In this document: positions 41,938-51,086 of the stretch, in pieces | Numbering within the stretch: position 1 is the stretch's first letter | Layout: each line of letters opens with the position of its first letter | Assembly: GCA_937924525.1 (NCBI GenBank) | Contig: CALDSU010000010.1 | Span: forward strand, 62,001-126,000 | Length of the DNA: 64,000 nt | Origin: an uncultured Bryobacteraceae bacterium | GTDB lineage: Bacteria; Acidobacteriota; Terriglobia; Bryobacterales; Bryobacteraceae | Reading direction: 5' to 3' | Notes under the pieces: generated by a model | What the model saw: the letters and a program-made list of their open reading frames with translations, nothing else | The model's database searches: none | Told to the model about the DNA's origin: nothing | Made by a program: the position numbers and the translations under genes

Positions 41938-42315
41938 ATGACCGGCTCGGCCGCCCACGCGGGATGACGGGCCCGCGAGCAGGCGAGATGTACCCGCCGT
42001 TCTCCGTTGAGGTCGGCGAGCGTGCGGGTCTGGTTTGCGCCAAACTTAACTTGAGCTCGAGTTTGCGCGAAGCTACATCCGGCGCGCGACTCGCAGTCAG
42101 CGCCCGCGCGGCGCCGGCCAACGGCCTGGAAGCGGCAAGGGCAACCGCTGGTCACAGCGTGAAACGGCAGGTGCGGCGCGCGCCAATGCCGCGGGGCCAC
42201 TAGACCGTCCCTCCCATCTAGAAAGCCGTTGTGGCCTCTCACCGGCGCGAAAGGCCCGCTCACGACTTTTTCTTGGGCGACCGGCGAAGTTCTCGGGAAA
42301 CTCAGGAATGCTACC
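41938..42315. other. 378-base leader region upstream of the hmu-like operon
   Basis: No convincing gene. It contains the inverted repeat at 42037-42068 described separately and a run of modest AT content (AAACTTAACTTGAGCTCGAG). No cobalamin riboswitch (no GCCACTG/B12-box pair) and no canonical Fur box were seen. The AGGA before the GTG at 42316 is the ribosome site of the first gene. Confidence 0.4.
42037..42068. promoter_or_regulatory. Imperfect inverted repeat upstream of the hmu-like operon (candidate operator or hairpin)
   Basis: GCGCcAAACT (42037-42046) faces AGTTTGCGC (42060-42068): nine pairing bases with one bulge. The spacer and inner arms contain a second near-palindrome, AACTTGAGCTCGAGTT (42048-42063, one mismatched pair). 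It lies about 250 bases before the first gene and is the only conspicuous dyad in that region. Confidence 0.4.
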
Positions 42316-42975
42316 GTGAACTGGCCGCTGCTCATCCTCGCAGGACTGTCTATCTACCTGATCCGGGACGCGCTGTTGCTCTCGCAGGTAGGCCCGCAGG
42401 TCGGGGCGAGTCGCCTTTATGCGGTCGCCGCAACCGCGGTCTTCTGCGCTCTTGGCATCGCCGCCGAACGGCTATCTAGCGGGGAGGCGTTCGCGCTGCT
42501 GGCCGACCCCCGCATCTGGATTCCCAGCGCCGCCCTGCACCTGATTCAGTGGCTAGCCATGCTGGACCGGCGCCTGTTGGGACGCGCCTCGCCGGCTGTT
42601 TTGCTGGCCCTACCCGCGCCGGTTTGGCTGTTCTCCGCGGGAGGCGTGGTTTGGCTGGTCCTCCGGTCGTGGTCTTCCCTCGATGGCTGGCTGACCGGAA
42701 TGCTGATTGGGTTTACCTGGTCGCTGCTGGTGTGGTGTCTCAGGAGCTTGCTTCCTCGTTCCCCGCAGCGCGCGCGGGAGTTTGCCGCCGGTGCGAATCT
42801 GACCGCCCTGCTGCTGCTCCCGATGCAACAGCAAGCAGGAACTGCCTCCCTGCCACAAGGAGGCGACATCGACTGGCTGTCCAGCGCCTTGCCGCTTGCC
42901 GCCGTGGCTTTGGGAATCCTGGCCAGTTTTCTTTATCACCGCTATCGGAGTCTCCGCCGTGCAGCCCATCCATGA
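42316..42975 (+). CDS. Polytopic membrane protein, first gene of the hmu-like operon (HmuT-like position)
   Basis: 219 residues from GTG 42316 with AGGA eight bases upstream. Six or seven predicted membrane helices (LLILAGLSIYLIRDALLL, LYAVAATAVFCALGIAA, LLALPAPVWLFSAGGVVWLV, GMLIGFTWSLLVWCL, ALPLAAVALGILASFLY) and almost no soluble loops. I do not recognise a named domain. Known: Bacteroidota hmu loci carry an integral membrane protein (HmuT) immediately before the MotA/TolQ/ExbB-like HmuU. Inferred: a partner of the channel protein downstream, whose gene it overlaps by 17 bases. Function in either phylum is unproven. Confidence 0.7.
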   Translation: MNWPLLILAGLSIYLIRDALLLSQVGPQVGASRLYAVAATAVFCALGIAAERLSSGEAFALLADPRIWIPSAALHLIQWLAMLDRRLLGRASPAVLLALPAPVWLFSAGGVVWLVLRSWSSLDGWLTGMLIGFTWSLLVWCLRSLLPRSPQRAREFAAGANLTALLLLPMQQQAGTASLPQGGDIDWLSSALPLAAVALGILASFLYHRYRSLRRAAHP

Positions 42976-43585
42976 GCTTCTTTACCTGATCTCGAACGCC
43001 TTTCTGCTGCCTACCTTGCTCGGCACGCTGCTGGTGTTTGGTTACGGCACCTACGTAGTGGGCCGCTTCCTTAGTGACTGGGTGGATTTTCAGGCCAACT
43101 CGCGTCTGCTGCGCGCGTTTTTCGCGGGGCCGCCTACCCAGGCGCGGTATGAGGAACAGCCTTGGCGGGGCAATTATGCCGTCTTCCAGCAGGCCTTGCG
43201 TCGGTGGCGTGACTTTCCCGCCATGCTCGACAAGCAAGTGACCGACTTGGAGCACGAAATGACGGCCCAAGTGGATCGCCTTGGGGTGTTCGCCAAAGTG
43301 GGGCCCATGCTCGGGCTGATTGGAACGCTTATTCCGCTGCAACCGGCGTTGGCCGGCCTCGCGCGCGGCGATCTGCAAGTGATGGGGGCCAACCTCCAGA
43401 TCGGCTTCACCACCACCGTACTCGGCCTGCTCACCGGCGGCGCCTGCTACGCCATCAGCGTAGTGCTGCGCAACTGGAACCAGCAGACGGTGGCGAATCT
43501 ACACTTTCTGCTCGCCCTTTGGGCGGAGGAATTGGAGCATCATGAACCGTTCCCAGCGCCGGCCGCGGCCGAACATTACCGCTAA
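42959..43585 (+). CDS. MotA/TolQ/ExbB-family proton channel protein (HmuU-like)
   Basis: 208 residues from GTG 42959 with GGAG eight bases upstream. One helix near the N-terminus (AFLLPTLLGTLLVFGYGTYV), a cytoplasmic helical segment, then the ExbB/TolQ hallmark RLGVFAKVGPMLGLIGTLIP and LQIGFTTTVLGLLTGGACYA, the pore-forming helices with the conserved Gly-Leu-x-Gly-Thr and Thr residues. Known: ExbB/TolQ pentamers use proton flow to drive a partner (ExbD/TolR). No ExbD is present here; the DUF2149 protein, whose gene overlaps by 44 bases, takes that genomic position. Inferred: a dedicated energising motor for the operon's receptor or chelatase. Confidence 0.88.
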   Translation: MQPIHELLYLISNAFLLPTLLGTLLVFGYGTYVVGRFLSDWVDFQANSRLLRAFFAGPPTQARYEEQPWRGNYAVFQQALRRWRDFPAMLDKQVTDLEHEMTAQVDRLGVFAKVGPMLGLIGTLIPLQPALAGLARGDLQVMGANLQIGFTTTVLGLLTGGACYAISVVLRNWNQQTVANLHFLLALWAEELEHHEPFPAPAAAEHYR

Positions 43586-43940
43586 TTGGAAAGCTGCCGT
43601 CCGGCGGTTCAGCCACCGGAACGCCGATGACGGCGACCCCCTGCTGGGCCTGATCAACCTATTCGACGCCAGCATGGTGCTGGTGGTGGCGATGCTGCTG
43701 GCGTTGGTAGGTAAAGGCAGCATGGCTGAGGTGGCTGCCCGCCTTTCGCAACAGGACGTCACGATCGTCACCAATCCAGGCAAACCGGACATGGAAATGA
43801 TCATCAAACGCGGCAAGAAAATCGAGAAACTCAAAGCCACCGGAGACCAGGGACGCGGAGCTGGTCAACGGCTCGGCACGGCCTATCGGCTGGAATCCGG
43901 CGAAGTGATCTATGTGCCGGAACAGGAGGGCAATCAATGA
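43542..43940 (+). CDS. DUF2149 protein (ExbD/TolR-like partner, HmuV-like)
   Basis: 132 residues. After a basic N-terminus comes DPLLGLINLFDASMVLVVAM, the DUF2149 hallmark: one membrane helix with an Asp at its start, as in ExbD/TolR. The periplasmic tail holds VTIVTNPGKPDMEMIIKRGK and LGTAYRLESGEVIYVPEQEG, both family-conserved. Known: DUF2149 genes consistently accompany MotA/TolQ/ExbB and CobN-like genes in Bacteroidota and archaea. Inferred: the plug/force-transducing partner of the channel protein, with the membrane Asp as proton carrier. Stop overlaps the chelatase start (ATGA). Confidence 0.88.
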   Translation: MNRSQRRPRPNITANWKAAVRRFSHRNADDGDPLLGLINLFDASMVLVVAMLLALVGKGSMAEVAARLSQQDVTIVTNPGKPDMEMIIKRGKKIEKLKATGDQGRGAGQRLGTAYRLESGEVIYVPEQEGNQ

Positions 43941-46900
43941 GCAAGCGACGCTCTCTGTTCGCCGCCGCTACTCTCTGCGTGCTGGCCGCCGGAGGGCTGT
44001 ATTGGTATCTCTCCCGTCCCAAGCTCGTTTTTCTGGGATTTCCCGGCTCTTACATCGCCTTGATGATGGAAGCTTCGCAGCGGACCGGCATTGCCCACGA
44101 ATTCTGGGGCCGCCGTCAGATGGAGGACCCCAAACTGTCCACCTCGGCGCTGCTGCGTTACAAGGCAATTTTCGTGTCGGGACGCCGCAGCGAGCCTTTT
44201 CCAGACCCGCTCAAGAACGCAATCCTCGCCGCGCAAAACAAGGGCATCCGCGTGATCGTGCTGCCGCCGGGGCAGGGCCCTTCGCTCGGGGTTGGCAACG
44301 CCGACTTTCGCGGCCCCGAACAGCCCATCGAGCGCTACTTCCATTACGGTGGCGTCGAGAACATGGCCGGTCTGCTCCAATACGCCGCGAAAACCTATCT
44401 GGGCAAAAACGTGAGTCCGCCCCCTCCCGCGCCGACGCCGGAAAACGGCTTTTATCATCCGCTGGCGCCCCGGCCGTTCGCACGCACGTCCGAGTACCGA
44501 ACCTGGTATGAACAGGCGGGACGCTGGAAGCCATCCGGACCACGCGTGCTGATCGACTTCGCCGACGGCTGGAAAATTGGCTCGGTAGCAGGCACGAACG
44601 GCATCATCGCCGGTTTCGAAAAAAAAGGCTGGAATGTGGCCGCGATTTTCGGGCGGGAGTCGACCGCGCAGTTCGCCTTGGAATGGAAGCCCGACCTTTT
44701 GCTCACCCGGACGCATGGGCGTTGGTATCAAGGCGACCGGGGCGTGCAACTGATCGCCTCCCGGCTGGATGTGCCGCTGCTGCGCGGCGTGCAACTCCTG
44801 TTTACCGGCGAAACGCTGACTGATTACCGGAAGACCAAAACCGGCATCCGCGGGGCGGGGCTCGCCGTCGGCGTGATCGTTCCGGAACTGGACGGCGCCA
44901 TTGAGCCGACTCTCATTGAGGGGCTCGATGCGGAATGGTATGGCAAGCGGTATGAACCGGTCCTGGAAGACCGCATCGACCGCCTGGTGGACCGCGCGAC
45001 GCGATGGGTGCGTTTGCGCCAGCGCCCGAACGCGGAAAAGAAGATCGCCATTATTTATGTCGCTGGCGTGGGAAAGGGCAAGGTCGTGGCGGCCAGCCTG
45101 AATGTTCCCCACTCCCTTACGCGGTTCCTGGCGAGCATGAAGGAAGCCGGCTACCGGGTCACCCGCCTGCCCCGGGACCCGGAATCTCTGATCGAGGAAA
45201 TGACAACCAAAGGCCGCAATATCGCGGAAACGCAGCTTGGGGACCTCGAAGCCCTTTCGCGAATGCCGGATGTGGAATTGCTCCCCGCGGAGGAGTATGC
45301 CGCTTGGTTCCAGCAGTTGCCAGCGGAGCTTCGCACTCAGGTGACGCAGGCGTTCGGCCCGCCGCCCGGACAACTTATGGTGGTTGAGCGGGAAGGGAAA
45401 CGGTTCTTCGTCATTCCCAAACTCGACTTTGGCAACGTCATCTTGCTGCCCCAGCCCGCTCGTGGCGGCCGCTATGACTCAAAACTGCTCCACAATGACA
45501 AGATTCCGCCGCCCCACCAGTTTTTGGCCGTCTATTGGTGGCTGGAAAAGAAGTTTCAGGCCGACGCCATCGTCAATTACGGCACCCACGGCACCCATGA
45601 GTTCCTGCCAGGACGACCCGTAGGCCAGTTAAGTGACGACTGGTCGGAAGTCACGCTGGGCCGGATGCCCAATATCTATGTCTACATCATGGACAATATC
45701 GGCGAGGCGCTCATCGCCAAGCGCCGTGGCTCGGCGGTCACCGTCAGCCATCAGACGCCGCCAATCGTTCCCAGCTCCCTTCTCGACACTGATCCAATCC
45801 TTGGCGAACTCTACCGCAGCACGCAGCAGTTCGCCACGCAGGAAGAGGGCGCGCTGAAGGAAACATTGCGCAAGAGGATCAGTCAACTGGCTCAGGCGAA
45901 GAAGCTTGATCGCGACCTGGACCAAGACTGGGCCAAGAGCCCGCCTACCGACGCCGATATCGCGGCCCTGGAGACGCACCTCCACCTGCTGGACGAAGAC
46001 CGCATCCCGCTGGGCCTGCACACGCACGGCCGCGCCAACACGCCGGCGGAACTGGCGCCGGTGGTCACGGAGGCGCTCGGAGATCCGTTTGTGCGGCGCG
46101 CCGGCGGCAAGCAGCGCGCGTTGGCGCTGGTGCGCGCAATCCTCGAGTCGCCCGATCCGCCCGCCGCGCCCTCGTCCCACCCTTCCGGCGCCTACCCTCC
46201 CAAACTCACGAAGGCGCCCGCTTCCGAGCCGCCCCATCCTGCGGCCGCCACTTGGCAGAGGACCGCCGAAGCCAAGCCGATTCCCGGTGCTGATGACACG
46301 GCTCGCATTCGCGTTTTGAAAGCCGGATTCGCGGGCACGTCTCGCGAGATCGCGGAGACCTTGCGCGCCTTGGAAGGCCACTACATCCGCCCCGGCGGAG
46401 GTGGCGACCCGGTGCGCAATCCCATGGCGCTGCCTACCGGCAAAAACCTTTACGGCATCAATCCCCAAGAGGTTCCCACGCGGGCCGCCTGGGAGTTGGG
46501 CCGCCAACTGGCCGAAGACCTCATCGAAAACGAACGTAGGCGGCTAGGGCGATTCCCGCGGAAGATCGGCTTTACGCTTTGGAACACCGAACTGATCCGG
46601 CACTACGGAGCCGACTTGGCGCAGATCCTTTTTTTGATGGGCTTGCGGCCTCGCTGGAACGCGCAGGGGCTCGTGGAAGGCGTCGACGTCATCCCCATGG
46701 CGGAATTGGGGCGGCCGCGCATCGATGTGGTGATTCAAGCCGCCAGCCTGTTCCGCGACACGTTCCCTGACCGCATGGAGTTCCTCGATCATGCCGTGCG
46801 CGTCGCCGCCGCGGTCCGCGATGGGGAGAACTACCTGGCGGAAAACACGCGCGCCAACGAACAGCAGCTCAAAGAAGCCGGCCTTTCCGCGAAAGACGCG

Positions 46901-47935
46901 CAGCAGTTGGCCGTGGCGCGCATCTTCTCCAACGCCCCCGGCGGTTACGGGACCGGCGTCATCGACGGCATCGAAAAGTCGGGCAACTACGAGAACTCCA
47001 AACCGATCACCGAGGAATATCTGACCAAGACCGGCGCCGTGTATACGGCTGGGGTCGAATGGGGCAAGTTCATTCCCAAGCTGTACGAACAGCAGTTAAA
47101 AGCCACCGACGCCGTGGCGCTGTCGCGTTCCTCCAACGTGGTAAGCGCACTATCTCTCGACCACTACTTCGAGTATCTCGGCGGCATGACGATGGCGATC
47201 CGCGATACGACGGGCGCTTCGCCAGAGACCTATGTCTCCGATGTGCGCGACGCCTCGCGGGCCAAAATGCTCACCGCCCAACAGGCGTTGCGCAACGACA
47301 TGCGCACGCAATTCTGGAATCCCAAGTGGATCGCCGCGCAACAGAAAGAAGGATTCTCGGGCGCGGCGGAGATCGCCGAGACCACCAAGAACCTCTTCGG
47401 CTGGCAGGTCACCAAACCGGAGGCGATCGGTGATGATGTCTGGGCCACGGTGGAGCAGATCTATGTCGCAGACTCCCTGAAGCTGGGCATCCGGGAGTGG
47501 TTCGACAAGCATAACCCCTATGCCTACCAGTCGACCACGGCCATCCTGCTGGAGAGCGCCCGCAAGGGCTATTGGAATCCGTCGCGGGAGGTGCTGGAGC
47601 GCTTAGCCAACGAGTACGCCTCGTCGGTGGCCCGACATGGGCATGCCGGCGACGCGCGGACGACGGACAACGCCGCCTTTCACGCGTTTTTGAACCAGCA
47701 GCTGAACGCGCCCGGCAACGTGACTGGCCTCTCCCTTTCCCAGGCATATCAGGCGGCGCTGGACCGCGCTTCCGGCGCGGCCGGACAACTGCTGGTCACC
47801 GGACAGCGGCTGGCGCGCGAGGCGGCCAGCCCGCAGACACAAAACCTGGTTCGCTACTCGGGGCTATCGCTCGCCGCCATCGCCGCGTTGGCGCTTCTCT
47901 TTCATTTCGGACTCCGGCGGAGGAATCGCTTATGA
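43937..47935 (+). CDS. Membrane-anchored CobN/HmuS-like chelatase
   Basis: 1332 residues. Hydrophobic helices lie at both ends (FAAATLCVLAAGGLYWYL, residues 8-25; LSLAAIAALALLFHFGL, about 1308-1324). Between them is a complete CobN/BchH fold: FEKKGWNVAAIFGRE, ILLPQPARGG, NYGTHGTHEFLPGRPVGQL (metal/tetrapyrrole motif, about 547-565), VIDGIEKSGNYENSKPITEE and EWGKFIPKLYEQQLKATDAV. Known: CobN is a soluble cobaltochelatase needing CobS/CobT; HmuS of Bacteroidota is a CobN relative reported to remove iron from haem. Neither cobS/T nor B12-synthesis genes are present, and the terminal helices are unlike CobN. Inferred: an envelope chelatase/dechelatase acting on an imported tetrapyrrole. Start and stop both overlap neighbours by four bases. 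Confidence 0.85.
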   Translation: MSKRRSLFAAATLCVLAAGGLYWYLSRPKLVFLGFPGSYIALMMEASQRTGIAHEFWGRRQMEDPKLSTSALLRYKAIFVSGRRSEPFPDPLKNAILAAQNKGIRVIVLPPGQGPSLGVGNADFRGPEQPIERYFHYGGVENMAGLLQYAAKTYLGKNVSPPPPAPTPENGFYHPLAPRPFARTSEYRTWYEQAGRWKPSGPRVLIDFADGWKIGSVAGTNGIIAGFEKKGWNVAAIFGRESTAQFALEWKPDLLLTRTHGRWYQGDRGVQLIASRLDVPLLRGVQLLFTGETLTDYRKTKTGIRGAGLAVGVIVPELDGAIEPTLIEGLDAEWYGKRYEPVLEDRIDRLVDRATRWVRLRQRPNAEKKIAIIYVAGVGKGKVVAASLNVPHSLTRFLASMKEAGYRVTRLPRDPESLIEEMTTKGRNIAETQLGDLEALSRMPDVELLPAEEYAAWFQQLPAELRTQVTQAFGPPPGQLMVVEREGKRFFVIPKLDFGNVILLPQPARGGRYDSKLLHNDKIPPPHQFLAVYWWLEKKFQADAIVNYGTHGTHEFLPGRPVGQLSDDWSEVTLGRMPNIYVYIMDNIGEALIAKRRGSAVTVSHQTPPIVPSSLLDTDPILGELYRSTQQFATQEEGALKETLRKRISQLAQAKKLDRDLDQDWAKSPPTDADIAALETHLHLLDEDRIPLGLHTHGRANTPAELAPVVTEALGDPFVRRAGGKQRALALVRAILESPDPPAAPSSHPSGAYPPKLTKAPASEPPHPAAATWQRTAEAKPIPGADDTARIRVLKAGFAGTSREIAETLRALEGHYIRPGGGGDPVRNPMALPTGKNLYGINPQEVPTRAAWELGRQLAEDLIENERRRLGRFPRKIGFTLWNTELIRHYGADLAQILFLMGLRPRWNAQGLVEGVDVIPMAELGRPRIDVVIQAASLFRDTFPDRMEFLDHAVRVAAAVRDGENYLAENTRANEQQLKEAGLSAKDAQQLAVARIFSNAPGGYGTGVIDGIEKSGNYENSKPITEEYLTKTGAVYTAGVEWGKFIPKLYEQQLKATDAVALSRSSNVVSALSLDHYFEYLGGMTMAIRDTTGASPETYVSDVRDASRAKMLTAQQALRNDMRTQFWNPKWIAAQQKEGFSGAAEIAETTKNLFGWQVTKPEAIGDDVWATVEQIYVADSLKLGIREWFDKHNPYAYQSTTAILLESARKGYWNPSREVLERLANEYASSVARHGHAGDARTTDNAAFHAFLNQQLNAPGNVTGLSLSQAYQAALDRASGAAGQLLVTGQRLAREAASPQTQNLVRYSGLSLAAIAALALLFHFGLRRRNRL

Positions 47936-50799
47936 AAACCGTGACGCTGTTGCTACTGACCACCGCTCTTTGCTTCGGCCAGGGCGAAACCGCTTCGGTC
48001 TCAGGACTGGTCCTTGATCCCACCGGGCAGCCGGTGGCGGGCGCCGTGATTCGGGTCGTGTCCCGCAGCAGCGGGCGAACCATCCAATCGGTCTCCTCGG
48101 AGGCCGGCGTCTTTCGCGTTCCCTCGCTGCCCACGGGAGCTTACCTGTTGACCGTGGAAAAGGACGGCTTCCGCTCTTGGCGCTTGGAGGAAGTGCAATT
48201 ACTCCCTGGTCAGGATCTTTCGAACACTGTGACGCTGGATTTGGGCGCCGTCCGAGACGAGATCCACGTCACCGATGTGCTCCCAGAGATCCAACGCGAC
48301 AGTGGAGCCGGCGTGCGCGGCGCCAGCTACTCCCCTCGTGAGGTGGAGAACGTTCCGATGTTTACCTCCAACGTGGGCCGCAATTACCGCGCCCTCGCCT
48401 ACCAAACTCCGGGAGTCGGATTCTCCCGGGCCGGCCATGCTCCTTTCACGGTCAACGGGAACCGGCCCTTGGGCGCGATGAACACCATGGTGGACTCGGC
48501 CGAGTATAACGACTCATACTCCGGCAATGTGCTGGGACGCGGCATGACGGAACAACCGGTCTCGATGGAGACCGTCGAGGCGTTTCAGATGCAGACGTCC
48601 AATTTCAAGGCTGAGTATGGCAGGGCGTCCGGAGCCATCGTCAATCTGATCACGCGGCGCGGCGGCAATGAATGGCATGGGTCCTTCTACCATTTTTTCC
48701 AAAACGAAATCACCAACGCGCGAAACCCGCTGCTAACCAGCCGCCCCCCGCTGCGTCTCAATATGCCGGGTTTTACCGTGGGGGGGCCGCTGCGGAAGAA
48801 CCGCCTGTTCTTATTTAGCGGCTTTGAGGTGGCGGTGCGCAACGCCTATCGCGCATCGTCCACCGTGACCACGCTAACCGCCGCCGACCGCGCCCGCGCG
48901 GTGCCTGCCATCCAGCCCCTGCTGCGCTACTATCCCGAACCCAACATCCCGGGAACCAATCTCAATAGTGAGGGCATCGCCAGTCCGACCACCACCCCCA
49001 CGGGGCTGTTGCGCGTGGATTACGCGATGAATGCAGCGCACCATCTCAGCGGACGCGTCAATTTTGTGAAGAACACCGGCGGGTTGCGCGAAAGGCTATG
49101 GGGCGGGGATGCATCATCCGCCAATCAGTCCCGGTCCGGAGTGCTCACGCTAGAATCCACTTTCAGCCCCCGCTTGTTCAACCAAGCGCGCGGCACCTAC
49201 ACCTACTTCCACTCCAACGTCGAACCCCATCATCCCTCGTTGGGCGATCCGGCGCTGAACGGGCAGGTAGGGCTGTTGGTCGTCACGGGGTTGCCCATTC
49301 TGGGGCAGTTCCGTTTCCGGACCTGGTCCACCTTCCACAACTATACGGCGGCCGACGATGTGACCTTCTTCCGGGGCGCGCACATTGTAAAGGCGGGCTT
49401 CATCTACCGCCTCACGCAAGCCAACAACGAATTGGATCGGAACTTCAATGGGACGTTGGTCTTCCCTTCGGTGGCGGCTTTTCTCGCCGGGCAGCCGCTA
49501 TCCTACTCCCGTGCCCTTGGCAATTCCCGCCTTGATTTGCGAAATCGGGAAATGGCCGGCTATGTTCAAGACGACTGGCGCATCCTTCCCTCCCTTTCCC
49601 TCAATCTTGGGTTGCGCTACGAGTTCTATGGCGTGCCCAGCGAGAAGTGGAACCGGATCGGGAACTTGTACACGCGCGACGCCAACAACTTCGCCCCGCG
49701 CATCGGCTTCGCTTGGGACCCTATGCGCCGGGGCGCACAAGTGGTCCGCGGAGGATACGGTTTCTTTTACTCGCCCCTGCAAATGGACTTTGTCGGACAG
49801 GCGCGTTTCGCGCCCCCGCTGGTAACCACGTTCTCCCGCTTCCGGCCCACCTTGCCCGATTTGCTCGCGGGAGCGGCCATCGGTTCGGACGCTTTTATGG
49901 TCGCCCGCGCCATCCGGAATCCCTACGTGCAGAACTGGAACCTTACGGTCGACCACCAACTGTGGAATCCTGGCGCCGTATTGAGCGCAGCCTATGTCGG
50001 GAATCGCGGACTACGGCTTCCTTTCACCACCCGGCCCAACGGGGGCGAGAACCTGCCGCTGCCGCAACGGCCCGATCCCTCCCGGGGCGTGATCAGCTAT
50101 CTTACTGATGGTTCGGCTTCCACCTACCACAGCCTTCAGTTGTCTCTCCGTACCGTGGTGCGCAAGCGGCTCAACCTGCGTGCGGCCTACGCCTACTCGC
50201 GCTCCATCGACAACGCGTCGGAATCCGCCTTCAATCCGATCGACGAGCGCAACTGGCGGCTCGATCGTGGCCTGTCGGACTTCGACCAGCGCCAGTTGCT
50301 CACCTTCTACGGGGTCTACGAGTTGCCCTTTGCCTCGCGGAACCGCTTGCTCGGTGGGTGGCAACTGGTGGGACTGCTGTTTTCGCGCAGCGGCACCCCA
50401 TTCTCCTTGCTGGCGAATACCAATACCCCCAACGGCACGCTGCATAACCGCATCCTCGATCTTGCCGGCAGCCTTGTGCGGGAGCCGCAGGGCTCCAGTT
50501 GGTTGCGTCTGGCGCCCGGATTCACGCCGGCGCAGCTGCAGCCCGCCCCTAACCAGATCGGCACCCTGGGCCGGAACACGGAGATCGCGCCCAATTTCGC
50601 CGATCTCAACATGGCGCTGCACAAAGACTTCCGTGTCACCGAGAACGTCCGTCTGCACTTTCGCACGGAAGTGTTTAATCTGGTCAACCGCGCGAATTAC
50701 GACGCCCCGATTAACAACATCGCCAATCCGGCTTTCGGCAGGATTCTCACCGCGGCCGACGCGCGCCAGTTGCAGTTTCTGCTGCGCCTCGCGTTTTGA
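47932..50799 (+). CDS. TonB-dependent receptor of the hmu-like operon
   Basis: 955 residues from ATG 47932, which overlaps the chelatase stop (ATGA). Signal peptide KTVTLLLLTTALCFGQ; carboxypeptidase regulatory-like domain (ASVSGLVLDPTGQPVAGAVI to GFRSWRLEEV); plug (PREVENVPMFTSNVGRNYRA, NTMVDSAEYNDSYSG, SNFKAEYGRASGAIVNLITR); barrel ending LQFLLRLAF. Known: Oar-like/SusC-related receptors. It lacks the FRAP-NPDL box of classical haem receptors, so haem as ligand is not shown by the receptor itself. The tight coupling to chelatase and channel genes makes a tetrapyrrole or metal complex the best guess. A hairpin terminator follows at 50963. Confidence 0.88.
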   Translation: MKTVTLLLLTTALCFGQGETASVSGLVLDPTGQPVAGAVIRVVSRSSGRTIQSVSSEAGVFRVPSLPTGAYLLTVEKDGFRSWRLEEVQLLPGQDLSNTVTLDLGAVRDEIHVTDVLPEIQRDSGAGVRGASYSPREVENVPMFTSNVGRNYRALAYQTPGVGFSRAGHAPFTVNGNRPLGAMNTMVDSAEYNDSYSGNVLGRGMTEQPVSMETVEAFQMQTSNFKAEYGRASGAIVNLITRRGGNEWHGSFYHFFQNEITNARNPLLTSRPPLRLNMPGFTVGGPLRKNRLFLFSGFEVAVRNAYRASSTVTTLTAADRARAVPAIQPLLRYYPEPNIPGTNLNSEGIASPTTTPTGLLRVDYAMNAAHHLSGRVNFVKNTGGLRERLWGGDASSANQSRSGVLTLESTFSPRLFNQARGTYTYFHSNVEPHHPSLGDPALNGQVGLLVVTGLPILGQFRFRTWSTFHNYTAADDVTFFRGAHIVKAGFIYRLTQANNELDRNFNGTLVFPSVAAFLAGQPLSYSRALGNSRLDLRNREMAGYVQDDWRILPSLSLNLGLRYEFYGVPSEKWNRIGNLYTRDANNFAPRIGFAWDPMRRGAQVVRGGYGFFYSPLQMDFVGQARFAPPLVTTFSRFRPTLPDLLAGAAIGSDAFMVARAIRNPYVQNWNLTVDHQLWNPGAVLSAAYVGNRGLRLPFTTRPNGGENLPLPQRPDPSRGVISYLTDGSASTYHSLQLSLRTVVRKRLNLRAAYAYSRSIDNASESAFNPIDERNWRLDRGLSDFDQRQLLTFYGVYELPFASRNRLLGGWQLVGLLFSRSGTPFSLLANTNTPNGTLHNRILDLAGSLVREPQGSSWLRLAPGFTPAQLQPAPNQIGTLGRNTEIAPNFADLNMALHKDFRVTENVRLHFRTEVFNLVNRANYDAPINNIANPAFGRILTAADARQLQFLLRLAF

Positions 50800-50962
50800 G
50801 CGGCGCATCGGCGAAGGGAGCGTGAAGCCGCGTGCTGTGCACTCGCCGTCCGCTTCGCTGTTCTCGGCGCCTCCGCGCAGCTGGACGAGTTCTCATCAAG
50901 GGCGTGGCGATGACCAACGGGCAAGGCGCCCCGGGGGCCAGCCACCATTGCGCCACGGGGGG

Positions 50963-50995
50963 CCGTGGAGCCGCCAGCGCCAGACGGCTCCACGG
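50963..50995 (+). terminator. Hairpin terminator after the hmu-like operon
   Basis: CCGTGGAGCCG and CGGCTCCACGG form a perfect 11-bp stem around an 11-base loop, followed by GCTTT. It lies 164 bases after the receptor stop and upstream of the promoter-like TACAAT of the next gene. The 287-base gap holds nothing else I recognise. Confidence 0.6.
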
Positions 50996-51057
50996 GCTTT
51001 CACTCCGTGCGTCCGGGCCGCCGCGCGGCTCGACAAAGCGAAGCACGCACGTTGCGA

Positions 51058-51063
51058 TACAAT
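51058..51063 (+). promoter_or_regulatory. Putative -10 box (TACAAT) of the acyl-CoA synthetase gene
   Basis: GATACAAT lies 23 bases before the ATG at 51087; a GGAAGGAGG ribosome site lies between. No good -35 at 17 bases. Confidence 0.45.
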
Positions 51064-51086
51064 TCGGGGATTCTGGAAGGAGGCTT

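Noticed and set aside
43937-47935. Aerobic cobaltochelatase CobN for vitamin B12 synthesis
   Set aside because: Membrane helices at both ends, no cobS/cobT or other cob genes, and tight coupling to an ExbB-like channel, DUF2149 and a TonB receptor fit an HmuS-type envelope protein better.
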